From NCBI RefSeq assembly GCF_900091605.1, contig NZ_FMCQ01000001.1, forward strand, positions 571,164 through 635,163: 64,000 nt of DNA, written 5' to 3'. The position numbers and the translations under genes are program-made. Positions 19,903 to 29,700 of the stretch are shown piece after piece. How positions within the stretch are numbered: position 1 is the stretch's first letter; each line of letters begins with the position of its first letter. The DNA comes from Micromonospora tulbaghiae. GTDB lineage: Bacteria > Actinomycetota > Actinomycetes > Mycobacteriales > Micromonosporaceae. The notes beneath the pieces were generated by a model, which ran no database searches, was not told the DNA's origin, and worked only from the letters and a program-made list of their open reading frames with translations.

Positions 19903-20588
19903 CACGCTGCGAGTTCGCGCACGACGACGGGGCGTACGTGCTCGGCGCTCTCGCCCCGGCGGACCGGGTCGCCTACGAGCGGCACCTGGCCGGGTGTGCG
20001 CAGTGCCGGGAGGCGGTGGCCGAGATCGCCGTGCTGCCCGGCCTGCTGGGGCGGCTCGACCCGGCCGGGCTGGAGCAGTTCCTGGAGGTCGGGCCGGAGA
20101 CGTCGCGGGTGCCCGCGCTGCTCGACGCCGCGCGCGAGCGCAAGCGCCGCGACCGGTCCCGCTCCCGCCGACGGTACGCGCTGACAGCGCTCGCCGCCGC
20201 CGCGCTCGCGGTGCTCGCGGGCGTCGGGGTGGCGCTCGTGCAGCCGTCCGCCGAGCCGTCCAAGCCACCGGTGGCGCTGGCCTCCATGCGGCCGGTGGCC
20301 GGGACGGTGCCGGTGCACGCCGAAGTGGGGCTGACCGAGACGCCGTGGGGCACCGAGGTCACCATGCACTGTGGCTACGACAGGCGGGCCGGGCACCGGG
20401 AGGCGTACACGTTCCGGCTGGTCGCGCACGGCCCGGACGGCGCGACGGAGCAGATCGGCTCCTGGCTCGCCGCGCCCGGCGACGACCTGCGCTTCTCCGG
20501 CGTCACCCGCTTCACCAAGGGCGAGCTGGTCCGCCTGGAGTTGCTCCGAGGCACAAACGCCCCCGTCCTGGCCTACGACCTCCGCTGA
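19899..20588 (+). CDS. anti-sigma factor with zinc-binding domain
   Basis: The N-terminus has the ZAS motif HLAGCAQC (H-x3-C-x2-C, about residues 30-37) that holds the cognate ECF sigma factor. One transmembrane helix (ALTALAAAALAVLAGVGVAL, about residues 93-112) leads to an extracytoplasmic domain of about 110 residues. The GTG start overlaps the sigma-factor stop (GTGA). The outer domain has CGY and WL blocks seen in SigL/SigK-type anti-sigma proteins. The signal it senses is unknown. Confidence 0.9.
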   Translation: MTRCEFAHDDGAYVLGALAPADRVAYERHLAGCAQCREAVAEIAVLPGLLGRLDPAGLEQFLEVGPETSRVPALLDAARERKRRDRSRSRRRYALTALAAAALAVLAGVGVALVQPSAEPSKPPVALASMRPVAGTVPVHAEVGLTETPWGTEVTMHCGYDRRAGHREAYTFRLVAHGPDGATEQIGSWLAAPGDDLRFSGVTRFTKGELVRLELLRGTNAPVLAYDLR

Positions 20589-20615
20589 CCCCGCCCTCCC
20601 GCCCGCTCTCCCCGT

Positions 20616-20684
20616 TGATCTTGCACTATCGGCCCTCGGCGCGGGCGGTTCGCCCCTTTCGCCGGGGCAGCAAGTGCAAGATCA
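20616..20684. terminator. bidirectional inverted repeat with GATC ends
   Basis: TGATCTTGCACT (20616-20627) pairs perfectly with AGTGCAAGATCA (20673-20684) around a 45-base loop. It lies between convergent genes (anti-sigma gene and rarD), and its right arm includes the rarD stop codon. It has the same architecture as the repeat at 14673-14728. Confidence 0.55.
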
Positions 20685-21605
20685 GCGAGACGGGGTGGGG
20701 ACGGGGGTGGGGGTGCGGGCGGCTACGCGGGCGCGGTGGGAGTGGCGCAGGGCGTCGGCGGTGAAGACGACCAGGGCGAGCCAGACCAGGGCGAAGCCGG
20801 CCAGCCGGGCCGGCGGCATCGGCTCGTGGAAGATCAGCACGCCGCAGCCGAGCTGGAGGATCGGCGCGAGGTACTGCAGCATGCCGACAGTGGACAGCGG
20901 CAGCCGGTTAGCCGCCCCGGCGAACAGCAGCAGCGGGATCGCGGTGGCGGCGCCGGCGAGCACCAGCAGCGCGGTGTGCCCGGCCGAGACGTGCCCGAAC
21001 GTCGAGTCGCCGCGCGCCGACAGCCACCCCAGGTACGCCAGCGCGGGCAGCGCCAGCACCGCCGACTCGACGAACAGCCCCTCCGTGGCGGGCAGCGCGA
21101 GCTGCTTCTTGACCAGGCCGTACCCGGCGAAGCTGAACGCCAGCGTGAGCGCCAGCCAGGGCAGGCGGCCGTAGTCGACGGTGAGTACCGCGACCGCGAG
21201 CGCGCCGACGCCGAGTGCCGCCCACTGTGCCCGGCGCAGCCGTTCCCGCAGCACCAGCACGCCGAACAGCACCGACACCAGCGGGTTGATGAAGTAGCCG
21301 AGCGCCGTCTCCACCACCCGGTCGGAGTTGACGCCGTAGATGTACGTGCCCCAGTTGACAGCGATCAGCGCGGCGGCGAGCCCGATGCCGGCGAGCGCCC
21401 GGGGTCGCCGGGCCAGCTTGCGCAGGAAGCCGGCGTGCCGCGTGGCGGCCAGCAGCAACGCCACGAACGCCACCGACCAGAGGATCCGGTGCGCGAGGAT
21501 CTCCACCGGCCCGGCCGGGCGCAGCAGCTTCAGGTAGATCGGGAAGAAACCCCAGATCAGGTACGCGCCGACGCCGTACAGGTAGCCGAGCCGGAGCTGG
21601 TTCAC
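20682..21605 (-). CDS. rarD: EamA/RarD family transporter
   Basis: Ten hydrophobic helices in two EamA repeats. The N-terminal GYLYGVGAYLIWGFFPIYLKLL and the NWGTYIYGVNSDRVVETALGYFINPL block are characteristic of RarD, whose substrate is not established (a role in chloramphenicol resistance was proposed for homologues). The GTG start overlaps the stop of the upstream GNAT gene (GTGA), so the two are one operon. The product is 307 residues. Confidence 0.9.
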   Translation of the reverse strand: MNQLRLGYLYGVGAYLIWGFFPIYLKLLRPAGPVEILAHRILWSVAFVALLLAATRHAGFLRKLARRPRALAGIGLAAALIAVNWGTYIYGVNSDRVVETALGYFINPLVSVLFGVLVLRERLRRAQWAALGVGALAVAVLTVDYGRLPWLALTLAFSFAGYGLVKKQLALPATEGLFVESAVLALPALAYLGWLSARGDSTFGHVSAGHTALLVLAGAATAIPLLLFAGAANRLPLSTVGMLQYLAPILQLGCGVLIFHEPMPPARLAGFALVWLALVVFTADALRHSHRARVAARTPTPVPTPSR

Positions 21606-22090
21606 CGCTCCACCGTAAGTGGTGGATCGCTCCCCTGGTCCTTATCGGTGACCGGCGTCACCCGCTGATCCAGCTCCATCCACCGATCCGGCGCGACCGG
21701 CCGGAAGCCGATCTTCGCGTAGACCCCGTGGGCGTCGAGCGTGGCCAGCAGGATCCGGCGTACGCCCAGCTCGCCCAGGTGGTCGCGGACCGCGCCGGCC
21801 AGCCAGGTGCCCAGCCCGCGACCCCGCTCGGCCGGGTCCACGTACACGTCGCAGAGCCAGGCGAACGTGGTTCCGTCGGTGACCACCCGCGCGACGGCCA
21901 CCTGCCGCCCGTCACCCGGCCGGTAGACGCCGAAGCCGATCGAGCCGGCGAAGGCGCGCGCCACCGTCTCCCGCTCCCGCCCCAGCGCCCAGTACGCGTC
22001 GGTGGCGAGCCAGACGTGCACCAGGTCCAGGTCGATCCGGTCCGGGTCGGTGCTGATCTCGTAGCCGTCCGCGCGGGTCAGGGTGAACAC
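21602..22090 (-). CDS. GNAT family N-acetyltransferase
   Basis: Single GNAT domain (162 residues) with the acetyl-CoA loop ERGRGLGTWL (about residues 98-107) and beta-4 AWLCDVYVDP. A typical small GNAT of unknown acceptor. It is translationally coupled to rarD. The GTG start at 22090 is the first in the frame. Confidence 0.88.
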   Translation of the reverse strand: MFTLTRADGYEISTDPDRIDLDLVHVWLATDAYWALGRERETVARAFAGSIGFGVYRPGDGRQVAVARVVTDGTTFAWLCDVYVDPAERGRGLGTWLAGAVRDHLGELGVRRILLATLDAHGVYAKIGFRPVAPDRWMELDQRVTPVTDKDQGSDPPLTVER

Positions 22091-22153
22091 GCGGCCGAGG
22101 CTAGTACCACCGCCCGGCCCTCTCGCCAGCCAATTCCCTACTGCTGGCCTGGC

Positions 22154-22189
22154 GGCCCCGGCCGGCCGCCACGGTGGCCGGCCGGGGCC
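22154..22189. terminator. GC-rich hairpin after holin-like gene
   Basis: GGCCCCGGCCGGCC (22154-22167) pairs perfectly with GGCCGGCCGGGGCC (22176-22189) around an 8-base loop, 6 bases past the stop of the minus-strand gene ending at 22195. Confidence 0.7.
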
Positions 22190-22194
22190 CGGTG

Positions 22195-22581
22195 TCAGTC
22201 GCGGTCGAGAACGGCGCCGAGGATCCAGGTGACGATGCCGACGAAGAGCGCGCCCAGCACCGCCTCCGGCCAGAACCCGTCCACGTGGAAGGGCAGTCCG
22301 GCCTCACCGGCGATCCAGCTGGTGAGCAGGAAGAGCAGGCCGTTCACCACGAGCGCGATCAGGCCGAGGGTCAGCAGGTAGAAGCCGCACCCCACGGTCT
22401 TGATGATCGGCTGGAGCACCGCGTTCACCACGCCGAAGATGACCGCGACGAGCACCAGCGTGATCACCGTCTCGGTGGCCGAGTCGGAGTCGAGCGAAAT
22501 GCCCGGGATGAGCAGGGTGGCGAGCCAGAACGCCACCGCCGTCGAACCCACGCGAATCAAAAGACCCTTCAGGAAATCCAT
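22195..22581 (-). CDS. phage-holin-family small membrane protein
   Basis: 128 residues with four hydrophobic segments and the family signature VNAVLQPIIK (about residues 52-61), matching the holin 4 superfamily of chromosomal actinobacterial membrane proteins. Despite the family name there is no phage gene nearby. Its function is unknown. It stands alone, with its own terminator hairpin. Confidence 0.85.
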   Translation of the reverse strand: MDFLKGLLIRVGSTAVAFWLATLLIPGISLDSDSATETVITLVLVAVIFGVVNAVLQPIIKTVGCGFYLLTLGLIALVVNGLLFLLTSWIAGEAGLPFHVDGFWPEAVLGALFVGIVTWILGAVLDRD

Positions 22582-22639
22582 GGCCGGGATCGTGCCACGG
22601 CCGTACCACCAGGGGAAGTCGCGCGGCGGCGCGCGGCCG

Positions 22640-24442
22640 TCAGTGCCGGGCCGGGCGACCGACCAGTTGCGACTCGACAGGTGTGGGCGAGAGCAGCGCC
22701 CAGCGCAGGGCCCGTCGGTTGACCACCGCCACCATGTCGTCGCGGATCCGCGTCAGCCACTCCGCGGAGTCGCCCAGGCCCAGCGCCGCGCCCGCGAGGG
22801 CGGCCTCGTCCGGGTCGAGCGGCTGGAGGATCGCCAGGTCGGCGCGGGCCAGCGCGGGCGTGTCGGCCGGGGTCAGCTCGTCGCGGACCACCAGGACCGA
22901 CTGCCAGGCGGCCGCCGGTCCGGCCTCCGGCGGCACCGGGCCGGCGTCCACCACGACCAGCAGCGGGCGCAGCGGCGAACCGGGCGCGCCACCGACCGGA
23001 CGACCGGGCGGAAGCAGCGGTACGCCGCCGCCGACCGTCCCGACACCCCGCACGAACGGTTCCCAGAACCGAGGGCGGCCGGTCTGCACCACCACGCGCG
23101 CGCCGAGCGCCAGCGCCCGCAGCACGAGCAGTTGCGCCGCGGGCACGCCGCCGACGAGCAGCACCCGGGTCGTAGCCGGCCGGAACAGGCGCACCGTGAG
23201 CGCGGCGCCGTGCCGGTTCGCGCCCACCATCAGGCCGGCAGCGGCCGGGGGCAGGTCCAGCGCGGGCGGAGGCGACCCGGCCGGGAACGCGCCCCCGGCG
23301 CTCGCCGCCAACGGCAGCGTGGCGGCCAACCCGGCCAGGTGCTCACCGTCGAGCCGGCGCAACTCGCCGCCGGCGTCACCGGCGACCCGGCGCAGCGTGC
23401 GTTCCGCCGTCGACAGCTCGGCCGTGGTCCCGGCCGCCACCCGTACCGCCAGCTCGCCTGGGACCGGCGCCGTGCCGGTGCGCGGGCCGACTGTGAGCGC
23501 GACGGTGGTAGCGGTGGCCGGCAGCGCGAGCAGCCGGCCCACCAGCCCTCGCGCCGCCTCGCCACGCGCATCCGGCCACCGGCCCAGCCGCCAGGTGGCC
23601 TGTGTGAGGCCACCGACGGTGAGCAGCGGCCAGGTCTCCCGCACCGGGGCGCCGGGCTCGTGGTGGGCCAGTTCGGCGATCACCCGCAGCGCCGCGTCGC
23701 CGCCGAGCGGCCGTGCGGTGAGCGGGCCGAGCCGGCGGACGAGCCGGCGCAGGGTGCCGGACAGTGCCCGTAGCAGATCCTCATCCGGCCAGCCGTCGGC
23801 GCGCAGCACCTGGACGGCCAGCACCACGCGCGCCCGCCCGGCCAGCCGCCCGTCGGTGAGCTGGCGGTACGACGTCCCGGCCGGACCGCCGGCCACAGCG
23901 GGCGCCGGTGCGGGGGATGACGAGAACACCAGTTGCAGCCGGATCGCGGGCGCCTCCGGACCGGTCGGGGGAAGCAGGTCGAACGGCGTGGTCAGCTCGT
24001 GCGCGTGGTCGCCGAGCAGGTCGTCCGGGTCGCCCAGCTCCAGCAGCGCGGTCAGTCCGGCGGCGTCGTGCAGCACGGCCGCCCCGCCGGACGCCTCCGT
24101 CGCGCCGACCACCGCGCCCGGCCGGAGCAGCTCCAGAAGCGCCGCCGGGTCGGCCGCCGCCGGCAGGGCGCGCCGCCGGGTCAGGTACGCGGCGGCGGTG
24201 ACGAGCCATTCGTGGAGCCAGCGGCCGCGCACCCGCACCCACGCGGCGGGCAGCAGCAGGGCCGCCGAGAGCAGCGCGACGGCAGTCGGCACGACACCCC
24301 GCCCGGCGGCCGCGATCAGCACAGCCGCCGCGACCTGGGTCGCCACGATCTGGCCGGCGCGCAGCCGCGCGGTCGGACGGCTCGTCCACTGTGGGGCGAC
24401 GACCGCGACGCACGCGGACCGCTCGGACGTGCTCGCCGTCAC
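22640..24442 (-). CDS. eccE: type VII secretion protein EccE
   Basis: Membrane component of the ESX secretion complex. Two adjacent hydrophobic helices near the N-terminus (about residues 28-70) are followed by a WLHEWLVTAAAYL segment and a large Pro/Ala-rich cytosolic or periplasmic domain, the EccE layout. The start is GTG 24442, with GAGGAGG just upstream; the open frame continues 55 codons further but that part is not EccE-like. The product is 600 residues. Neighbours are WXG100 genes and a mycosin. EccB, EccC and EccD are not in the window. Confidence 0.85.
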   Translation of the reverse strand: MTASTSERSACVAVVAPQWTSRPTARLRAGQIVATQVAAAVLIAAAGRGVVPTAVALLSAALLLPAAWVRVRGRWLHEWLVTAAAYLTRRRALPAAADPAALLELLRPGAVVGATEASGGAAVLHDAAGLTALLELGDPDDLLGDHAHELTTPFDLLPPTGPEAPAIRLQLVFSSSPAPAPAVAGGPAGTSYRQLTDGRLAGRARVVLAVQVLRADGWPDEDLLRALSGTLRRLVRRLGPLTARPLGGDAALRVIAELAHHEPGAPVRETWPLLTVGGLTQATWRLGRWPDARGEAARGLVGRLLALPATATTVALTVGPRTGTAPVPGELAVRVAAGTTAELSTAERTLRRVAGDAGGELRRLDGEHLAGLAATLPLAASAGGAFPAGSPPPALDLPPAAAGLMVGANRHGAALTVRLFRPATTRVLLVGGVPAAQLLVLRALALGARVVVQTGRPRFWEPFVRGVGTVGGGVPLLPPGRPVGGAPGSPLRPLLVVVDAGPVPPEAGPAAAWQSVLVVRDELTPADTPALARADLAILQPLDPDEAALAGAALGLGDSAEWLTRIRDDMVAVVNRRALRWALLSPTPVESQLVGRPARH

Positions 24443-24674
24443 CGCACCTCCTCGCCGAGCCTCCGCGTGACGCTGCCGTGGCTCATCGTAATGGCCGAGT
24501 TGTCCACAGGGGAGCCCGAAGGGGTAGCAGAACCGGAGTCGGACGGCTACCGTCAGCGACGAAAACGTCGAGTTGCGTGTCCGCCGCCGCCAGGCTTCCC
24601 CCTCCATCGGCCCCGGACCCCGCCGACGAGTCCACGGTGGTCACACGGTGGCCAGCCACGACCGAGGAGACGAG
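24443..24674. promoter_or_regulatory. divergent promoter region between eccE and WXG100 genes
   Basis: 232 bp between divergent ESX genes, AT-richer around 24480-24560. It contains TTGTCCACA (24500-24508), identical to the consensus actinobacterial DnaA box. No operator palindrome is obvious. Confidence 0.5.
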
Positions 24675-25004
24675 GTGACGTCCGGGATGTCCCAGACCCA
24701 GGCAGAAGCCGCGGTGATGCAGCAGACCGCCGCGAAGTTCGAGCAGGTCGACCAGTCGCTCCAGACCATGCTCAGCGGCCTGATGGCCGAGCTGGAGGTG
24801 TTGCAGCAGGCCTGGCGGGGCGCCGGTGGGCGCTCGTTCGCGCAGGTCAAGCAGCAGTGGGCGCAGGACCAGGCCGCCCTTCACCGGGCGCTGCGCGAGA
24901 CCGCCACCGCGATCCGCACCGCGGGCCGGCAGTACGACGTCTCCGACACCGAGGCCGCCGGCCGGGTGGCGGGCACCAACCGCGGCATCCAGCTGCCGCT
25001 CTGA
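24675..25004 (+). CDS. WXG100 family type VII secretion target
   Basis: 109 residues, two-helix WXG100 protein with WRG (QQAWRGAGG, about residues 47-55) at the turn. It is probably exported as a heterodimer with the next gene product. GTG 24675 has GAGGAG 5 bases upstream; ATG 24687 is an alternative start. The second helix contains FAQVKQQWAQDQAALHRAL. The YxxxD/E secretion signal may be the C-terminal YDVSDTEAAG stretch. Confidence 0.92.
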   Translation: MTSGMSQTQAEAAVMQQTAAKFEQVDQSLQTMLSGLMAELEVLQQAWRGAGGRSFAQVKQQWAQDQAALHRALRETATAIRTAGRQYDVSDTEAAGRVAGTNRGIQLPL

Positions 25005-25024
25005 CAACCGGAAGGATCGAAACC

Positions 25025-25318
25025 ATGGAGCACGGTGTGCTGGTCGTCAACTTCGCCGCCCTGCAACAGGCGGGCGCCGACATCCAACGTGCGCTGTCCA
25101 CGCTGGAGAGTCAGCTCGGTCAGCTCGAACGCGACGCCGCTCCGCTGGTGGCCGGCTGGAACGGCGAGGCCCGCGAGGCGTACGAGGTGCGGCAGTCCCG
25201 GTGGCGGGCCGCCTCCCAGGATCTCCAGGCGATGCTGCGTGACATCAAGCTCGCGGTGGCGGACTCCGCCACCGACTACCTCGACACCGAGAAGCGCAAC
25301 GCCAACCTGTTCCAGTGA
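25025..25318 (+). CDS. WXG100 family type VII secretion target
   Basis: 97 residues with the WNG variant of the turn (VAGWNGEAREAYE, about residues 42-54) and a C-terminal YLDTEKRNA that fits the YxxxD/E export signal. It starts 21 bases after the previous gene with GGAAGG upstream. It probably pairs with that protein and is exported through an ESX system. Confidence 0.93.
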   Translation: MEHGVLVVNFAALQQAGADIQRALSTLESQLGQLERDAAPLVAGWNGEAREAYEVRQSRWRAASQDLQAMLRDIKLAVADSATDYLDTEKRNANLFQ

Positions 25319-25323
25319 ACCGA

Positions 25324-25362
25324 CGCCGCGCGGCCCGGGCAGGTGACCCGGGCCGCGCGGCG
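25324..25362. terminator. bidirectional hairpin between WXG100 and mycosin genes
   Basis: A 16-bp perfect stem: GCCGCGCGGCCCGGG (25325-25339) with CCCGGGCCGCGCGGC (25347-25361), plus one flanking pair. It sits between convergent genes. Confidence 0.8.
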
Positions 25363-25379
25363 CCGCACGTGGCCGGCAG

Positions 25380-26594
25380 TCATCTCGGAGCTGCCGGATC
25401 AGCCGCCCGCCATCGCCTGCGCGCACCGCGCGGCAGCACCAGGGCGAGCGCCGCCACGAGTGCCACCGTCCCGCCCGCGACGGCGGCGGCCAGGAGCGCC
25501 CGGTCCCGGGCCGTGTCCCGGCGGGACTGGCGGGCCAGCGCGGCCGGATCGGGCCGGTCGGCGGGAAGCGCCGCGCCCGGCCGGGTACGGGAATCGGTCG
25601 CGCCGGCCGCCTCGGTCACCGCCCGGTACGGGTTGAGCACCCCCGCGCCGTAGCCCGCGTCCCGACCCGGCGCCGGGTCGGCGGCAGCCACGATCCGACC
25701 GGCCACCTCGTCCGCGCTCAGCCGCGGCCGGTACTGGCGCAGCAACGCCGCCGTACCCGCGACGAACGGAGTGGCATAGCTGGTCCCCTCCGCCCGCTGG
25801 TGTCCCGACCGGGGCGCCGCCATCAGCACCTCGCTACCCGGGGCGACCACGTCCACGTACGAGCCGGTCTGGGAGAACGCCGAGCGCGTCCCGTCCCGCC
25901 CGATCGCGCCGACGCCGATCACCCCGTCGTACGCCGCCGGATAGGGCCGGGGATCACCGTTGTCGTGCAGGTTCCCGGCGGCGGCCACCACGACCACGTC
26001 CCGGCGCACCGCGTAGGCGACGGCGGCTCGTACGGCCGGGTCGTCCGTGTACAGCACCACCGAGAGGTTCAGCACGTCGGCGTCGTGGTCCACGGCCCAG
26101 CGGATGGCCCGGGCGAACCCGGCCGCGTCGACCGTACGCCCCGACTCCCGACCCTCGACCACCTGCTGCTCGCTCACCCGTACCGGCAGGATGCGTGCGT
26201 CCGGCGCGACGCCGCGGAATGCGACGCCGGGCTGCGGCGCGGCGGCGATGATGCTCGCCACCCCGGTGCCGTGGCCGGCGCAGTCCCGGGTGCCGTCCCC
26301 GCCCCGGTCGAGGAAGTCGGCGCCGTCGAGAACCCGGCCGGCCAGCTGCGGGTGGGACCGGTCCACTCCAGAGTCGACGACCGCGACCACGATCCCGGCT
26401 CCCGTCGCGAGCGGGGTGAGCCGGTCCGGGGCGTACCGCTGCTGCGGCCACGGCTGGTCGGCCACCGGCCGGGCCGGCGCGGGCGGCGAGGCGCAGCCGG
26501 CGGGCGCGCGAGCCGCCGCGGGGGCGGCCGGAACCGCTGTGGCGAGGAGCGTCGCCAGGGCGGCCACGGCGGGGTACGCGACTGGCCGATACAT
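25380..26594 (-). CDS. mycP: mycosin (type VII secretion-associated S8 serine protease)
   Basis: Subtilisin-like membrane-anchored protease of ESX systems. The start ATG 26594 (MYRPVAYP) has GGAGG upstream and leaves a Sec signal peptide of about 28 residues. The catalytic triad is intact: Asp in VVDSGVDRSHP, His in DCAGHGTGVAS and Ser in EGTSYATPFVAG. A single C-terminal helix (ALLAAAVAGGTVALVAALAL) is followed by a short basic tail, as in MycP. The product is 404 residues. Confidence 0.93.
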   Translation of the reverse strand: MYRPVAYPAVAALATLLATAVPAAPAAARAPAGCASPPAPARPVADQPWPQQRYAPDRLTPLATGAGIVVAVVDSGVDRSHPQLAGRVLDGADFLDRGGDGTRDCAGHGTGVASIIAAAPQPGVAFRGVAPDARILPVRVSEQQVVEGRESGRTVDAAGFARAIRWAVDHDADVLNLSVVLYTDDPAVRAAVAYAVRRDVVVVAAAGNLHDNGDPRPYPAAYDGVIGVGAIGRDGTRSAFSQTGSYVDVVAPGSEVLMAAPRSGHQRAEGTSYATPFVAGTAALLRQYRPRLSADEVAGRIVAAADPAPGRDAGYGAGVLNPYRAVTEAAGATDSRTRPGAALPADRPDPAALARQSRRDTARDRALLAAAVAGGTVALVAALALVLPRGARRRWRAADPAAPR

Positions 26595-26746
26595 CGACGA
26601 CCTCCGTAACGTGTCGGCTCCGGAACGGGATGTTAGCGGCTCGCTCACCTCGGGGCCGACCGTCGATGGCCAGAAGTCCTGATCTTGCTGCCACCTTGTA
26701 GGTTGTAGGCGATGCCTGTGGCCTGTTCGCGGAAGGAGAGGTGGCC

Positions 26747-29700
26747 GTGACCGGATGGGAGCCGGCCACCGAGGCCGAGGTGGCGATGCGGGATGCGCTG
26801 CGCGCGCAGGACCAGCAGCAGTACTTCCGGGCGCTGACTCGCGTCGATCTCTTGCTTCCGGTCGCGAGCGGACCGACCGCCGGGTGGGGCACCTGGACCT
26901 CCGGGGGCCGCACCCACGTGCTGGCCTTCACCTCCGTCGCCGCGCTGCGCGCGAGCCTGGGGGAGAACGCGGGGCCCACCCGCCGCGTCGCCTACCCGGA
27001 TCTGGCGGCCGGCTGGCCCAACCCCGAGTGGTGGTTGGCGGTCAATCCCGGCCTGCCGATCGAGGGCTACCTGCCCGCCTGGTACGTGGCTCAGCTCTCC
27101 CGGGGCGACGTCCGGCTTCCCGGCCGCACCATGGGCGCCCGCGCCCGGCTGGAACGGGTGGAGAACGCCACCCGGGGAGCCCGGAACGCGGTGCCCGAGG
27201 CGGCCCCCCGCCCGCCGGCCGTTCCCGTCCCGCCGGCTGCCGTCGCGCCGGCATCGGTGCCCACTGCCGTCGTTCCGCCGCCGGCCGCTGTTCCGCCTCC
27301 CGTCGTGCCGCCTCCCGCTGTGCCGCCTCCGGTCGTGCCTCCGGTCGCCGGCGCGTCCGGCCGGGACGAGCGGCTGATGAAGGACGAGCGCCTGATGAAG
27401 AACGACGAGCCGCCGACGGTGCCGATGCGGGCCGCTTCGGTCCTGGGCCGGCGGCTGCCCACCGTGCCGCCCCGCCGCCGGGCGTCGGACAGCGACGTCC
27501 CGAGCCGGAGCGCCTCCGGCGCCGAGGCGGAAACGGACGCCCTCGACGGCTGGCTCACCGACCTGCGCCGCCGCCCGGACGAGCCGGACCCGTTCGCCAC
27601 CGCCCCGGCGGCACCTGCCGACGAGGCGCCGGCGGCCTCCGCGCCGCCACCGTCCCGCTCCTTCTTCGAACCCTCGTCCGGTGGCCGCTCGGCCCGGCGC
27701 CCGTCGCCGCTGGACCCGTCGCGCCGGGCCGGCGACCGGGCCATGCCGCCGACCCGGTTCGCCGGCGGGCAGCCGTTTCCGCGCCGACGGCCGCTGAACG
27801 AGCCGGTACGCGAGGGCCCGACCCACGCCTTCCCGACCCGGACGGACGAGCCGTCGCCGGTGCCCCGGTCGGAGGAGGCGACCCAGGCGTTCCGGCCGAC
27901 CCGCCCGCCCGAGGACGCCACCGAGGCGCTGCCCCGGCGGCACGCGGGACCGGCCACTGCGGCGGACGCCGGATCCGCTACCGCCGCCGGGCAGGCCACT
28001 GCTGACGGGTGGGGGGCCGCGCCGGGCAACGCCGAGGGCGAGACCGCGCGGTGGGAGACGATCGACGAGCCGGTGGAGGAGCTGCCTCCGTCGATCGCCG
28101 AACCGGTCTCCGCGCCGCCCGCGTCACGCCGCGACTTCACACCCATCGTCATCGAGGGCACCGTCATCGAGGCCCGCGACCTGACCGAGCCCGCGCCGTT
28201 CTGGTCCGCGCAGCAGGTCGGTCCGGTGCGCGCGGAACCGGCCGAGGGCGCGGCCACGCCGTGGGCCGGCACCACCGACCCGACCGTGTCGCTCTCCGCG
28301 GACCCGCCGGCCGCCGACGACACGGTGAACCCCGCCGAGCCGACGCCGGCCCATACCCGGGCCACCGGCGCGACGGACCGGGGTACGCCGCCCGACGAGC
28401 CGACCGTGTCGTTCGCGTCGTCATCCGAGCCCACGACGTCGCTGTTCGGGCCGCCGGCCCCGGCAGCCGAGGCCACCGCGCCGCTGTTGACGCCGTCGGC
28501 GTCGGCCGAGCCTACGGTCTCGTTGTTCGACCGGGTGCCGACCGGGCCGACCGCGCCGCCGGCCGGCCTGGGTGAGGCCGAGCCGACCGTGTCGCTCGCG
28601 TCGTCATCCGAGCCCACGACGTCGCTGTTCGAGCCGCCGACTCCCGCGGCGGACGCCACCGCGCCGCTGTTCACGCCGTCGACGTCGGCCGAGCCGACGG
28701 TCTCGTTGTTCGATCCGGCACCGACCGAGTCGCCCGCGCCGGTGGCCGGCCCGGTCGAGGCTGAGCCGGCAGTTTCTGCCTCCGACCGGGCATCGGCTGA
28801 GTCGACCGCGCCGCTGTCCGGTCCGGTTGGGGCCGAGCCGACTGTCTCGTTGTTCGATCGGGTGTCGACCGAGCCGACCGCGCCGCTCTCCGGGCCTACC
28901 GAGGCCGAGCCGACGGTCTCGCTGTTCGATCCGGTACCGGCTGAGCCGACCGCGCCGCTGTTCGACCCGGCACCGGCTGAGCCGACCGTCTCGCTGTCGA
29001 ACCCCGTGTCGGCGGAGCAGCCGACCGTGTCCCTCTTCGCGCCGGCGACCGGCGACGAACCGGTCACCGCGTCGCTGTTCGCGCGCGGCGAGCCGACCGT
29101 GGCGCTGTCCACGCCGGCGTCGACGGCACCGGACACCGCGACCCCCGCCACGACAGCCGGTCCGCCGGCCGGCCACGGATCGACCACCACGAGCGGGCCC
29201 GCCGAATTCGTACCGGCGAACGACGTCGAGGAGGACCTGCTGGCCGCCGCGGGCAGCGGCAGCACCGACGGCTTCCTCACCACCCTGCTGCTGGCCCGGG
29301 TGCTGCTGCCCGTCGCGCCCGACTCGGTCGCCGGCAGCCGGCCGGGCGACCCCGGCTTCGTCTGGCACGCCGATCAGGTCGACGGCGAGAGGTGCGTTTC
29401 GGTCTACACCTCGCCGGAACGCCTGGCCGAACACACCGAGAGTCAGGTCGAGACGGTACGGGTCAAGTTCGTCCAGCTCATCCGCAGGTGGCCGGACGTG
29501 GCCTGGTCGTTCCGGGTCAACCCGGGCAGCCCGGTCGGCGCGACGTACCCGGGGGAGCAGGTCCTCGCGCTCGCCAACTGGGCGGCCGAGGTGGGCCTCG
29601 GTGACGACCCGGAGCCGGCCGCCGCGCCGCAGCAGGCGGAACGACAGCGCACGGAGGCGCCCACGATCGCCGCGAACCGGCCGGTCGCCATGCAGAAGGC

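Noticed and set aside
28275..29120. CRISPR-like repeat array
   Set aside because: Repeats are in frame, degenerate and without unique spacers of equal length; they encode a protein linker. No CRISPR array or cas gene was seen in the window.
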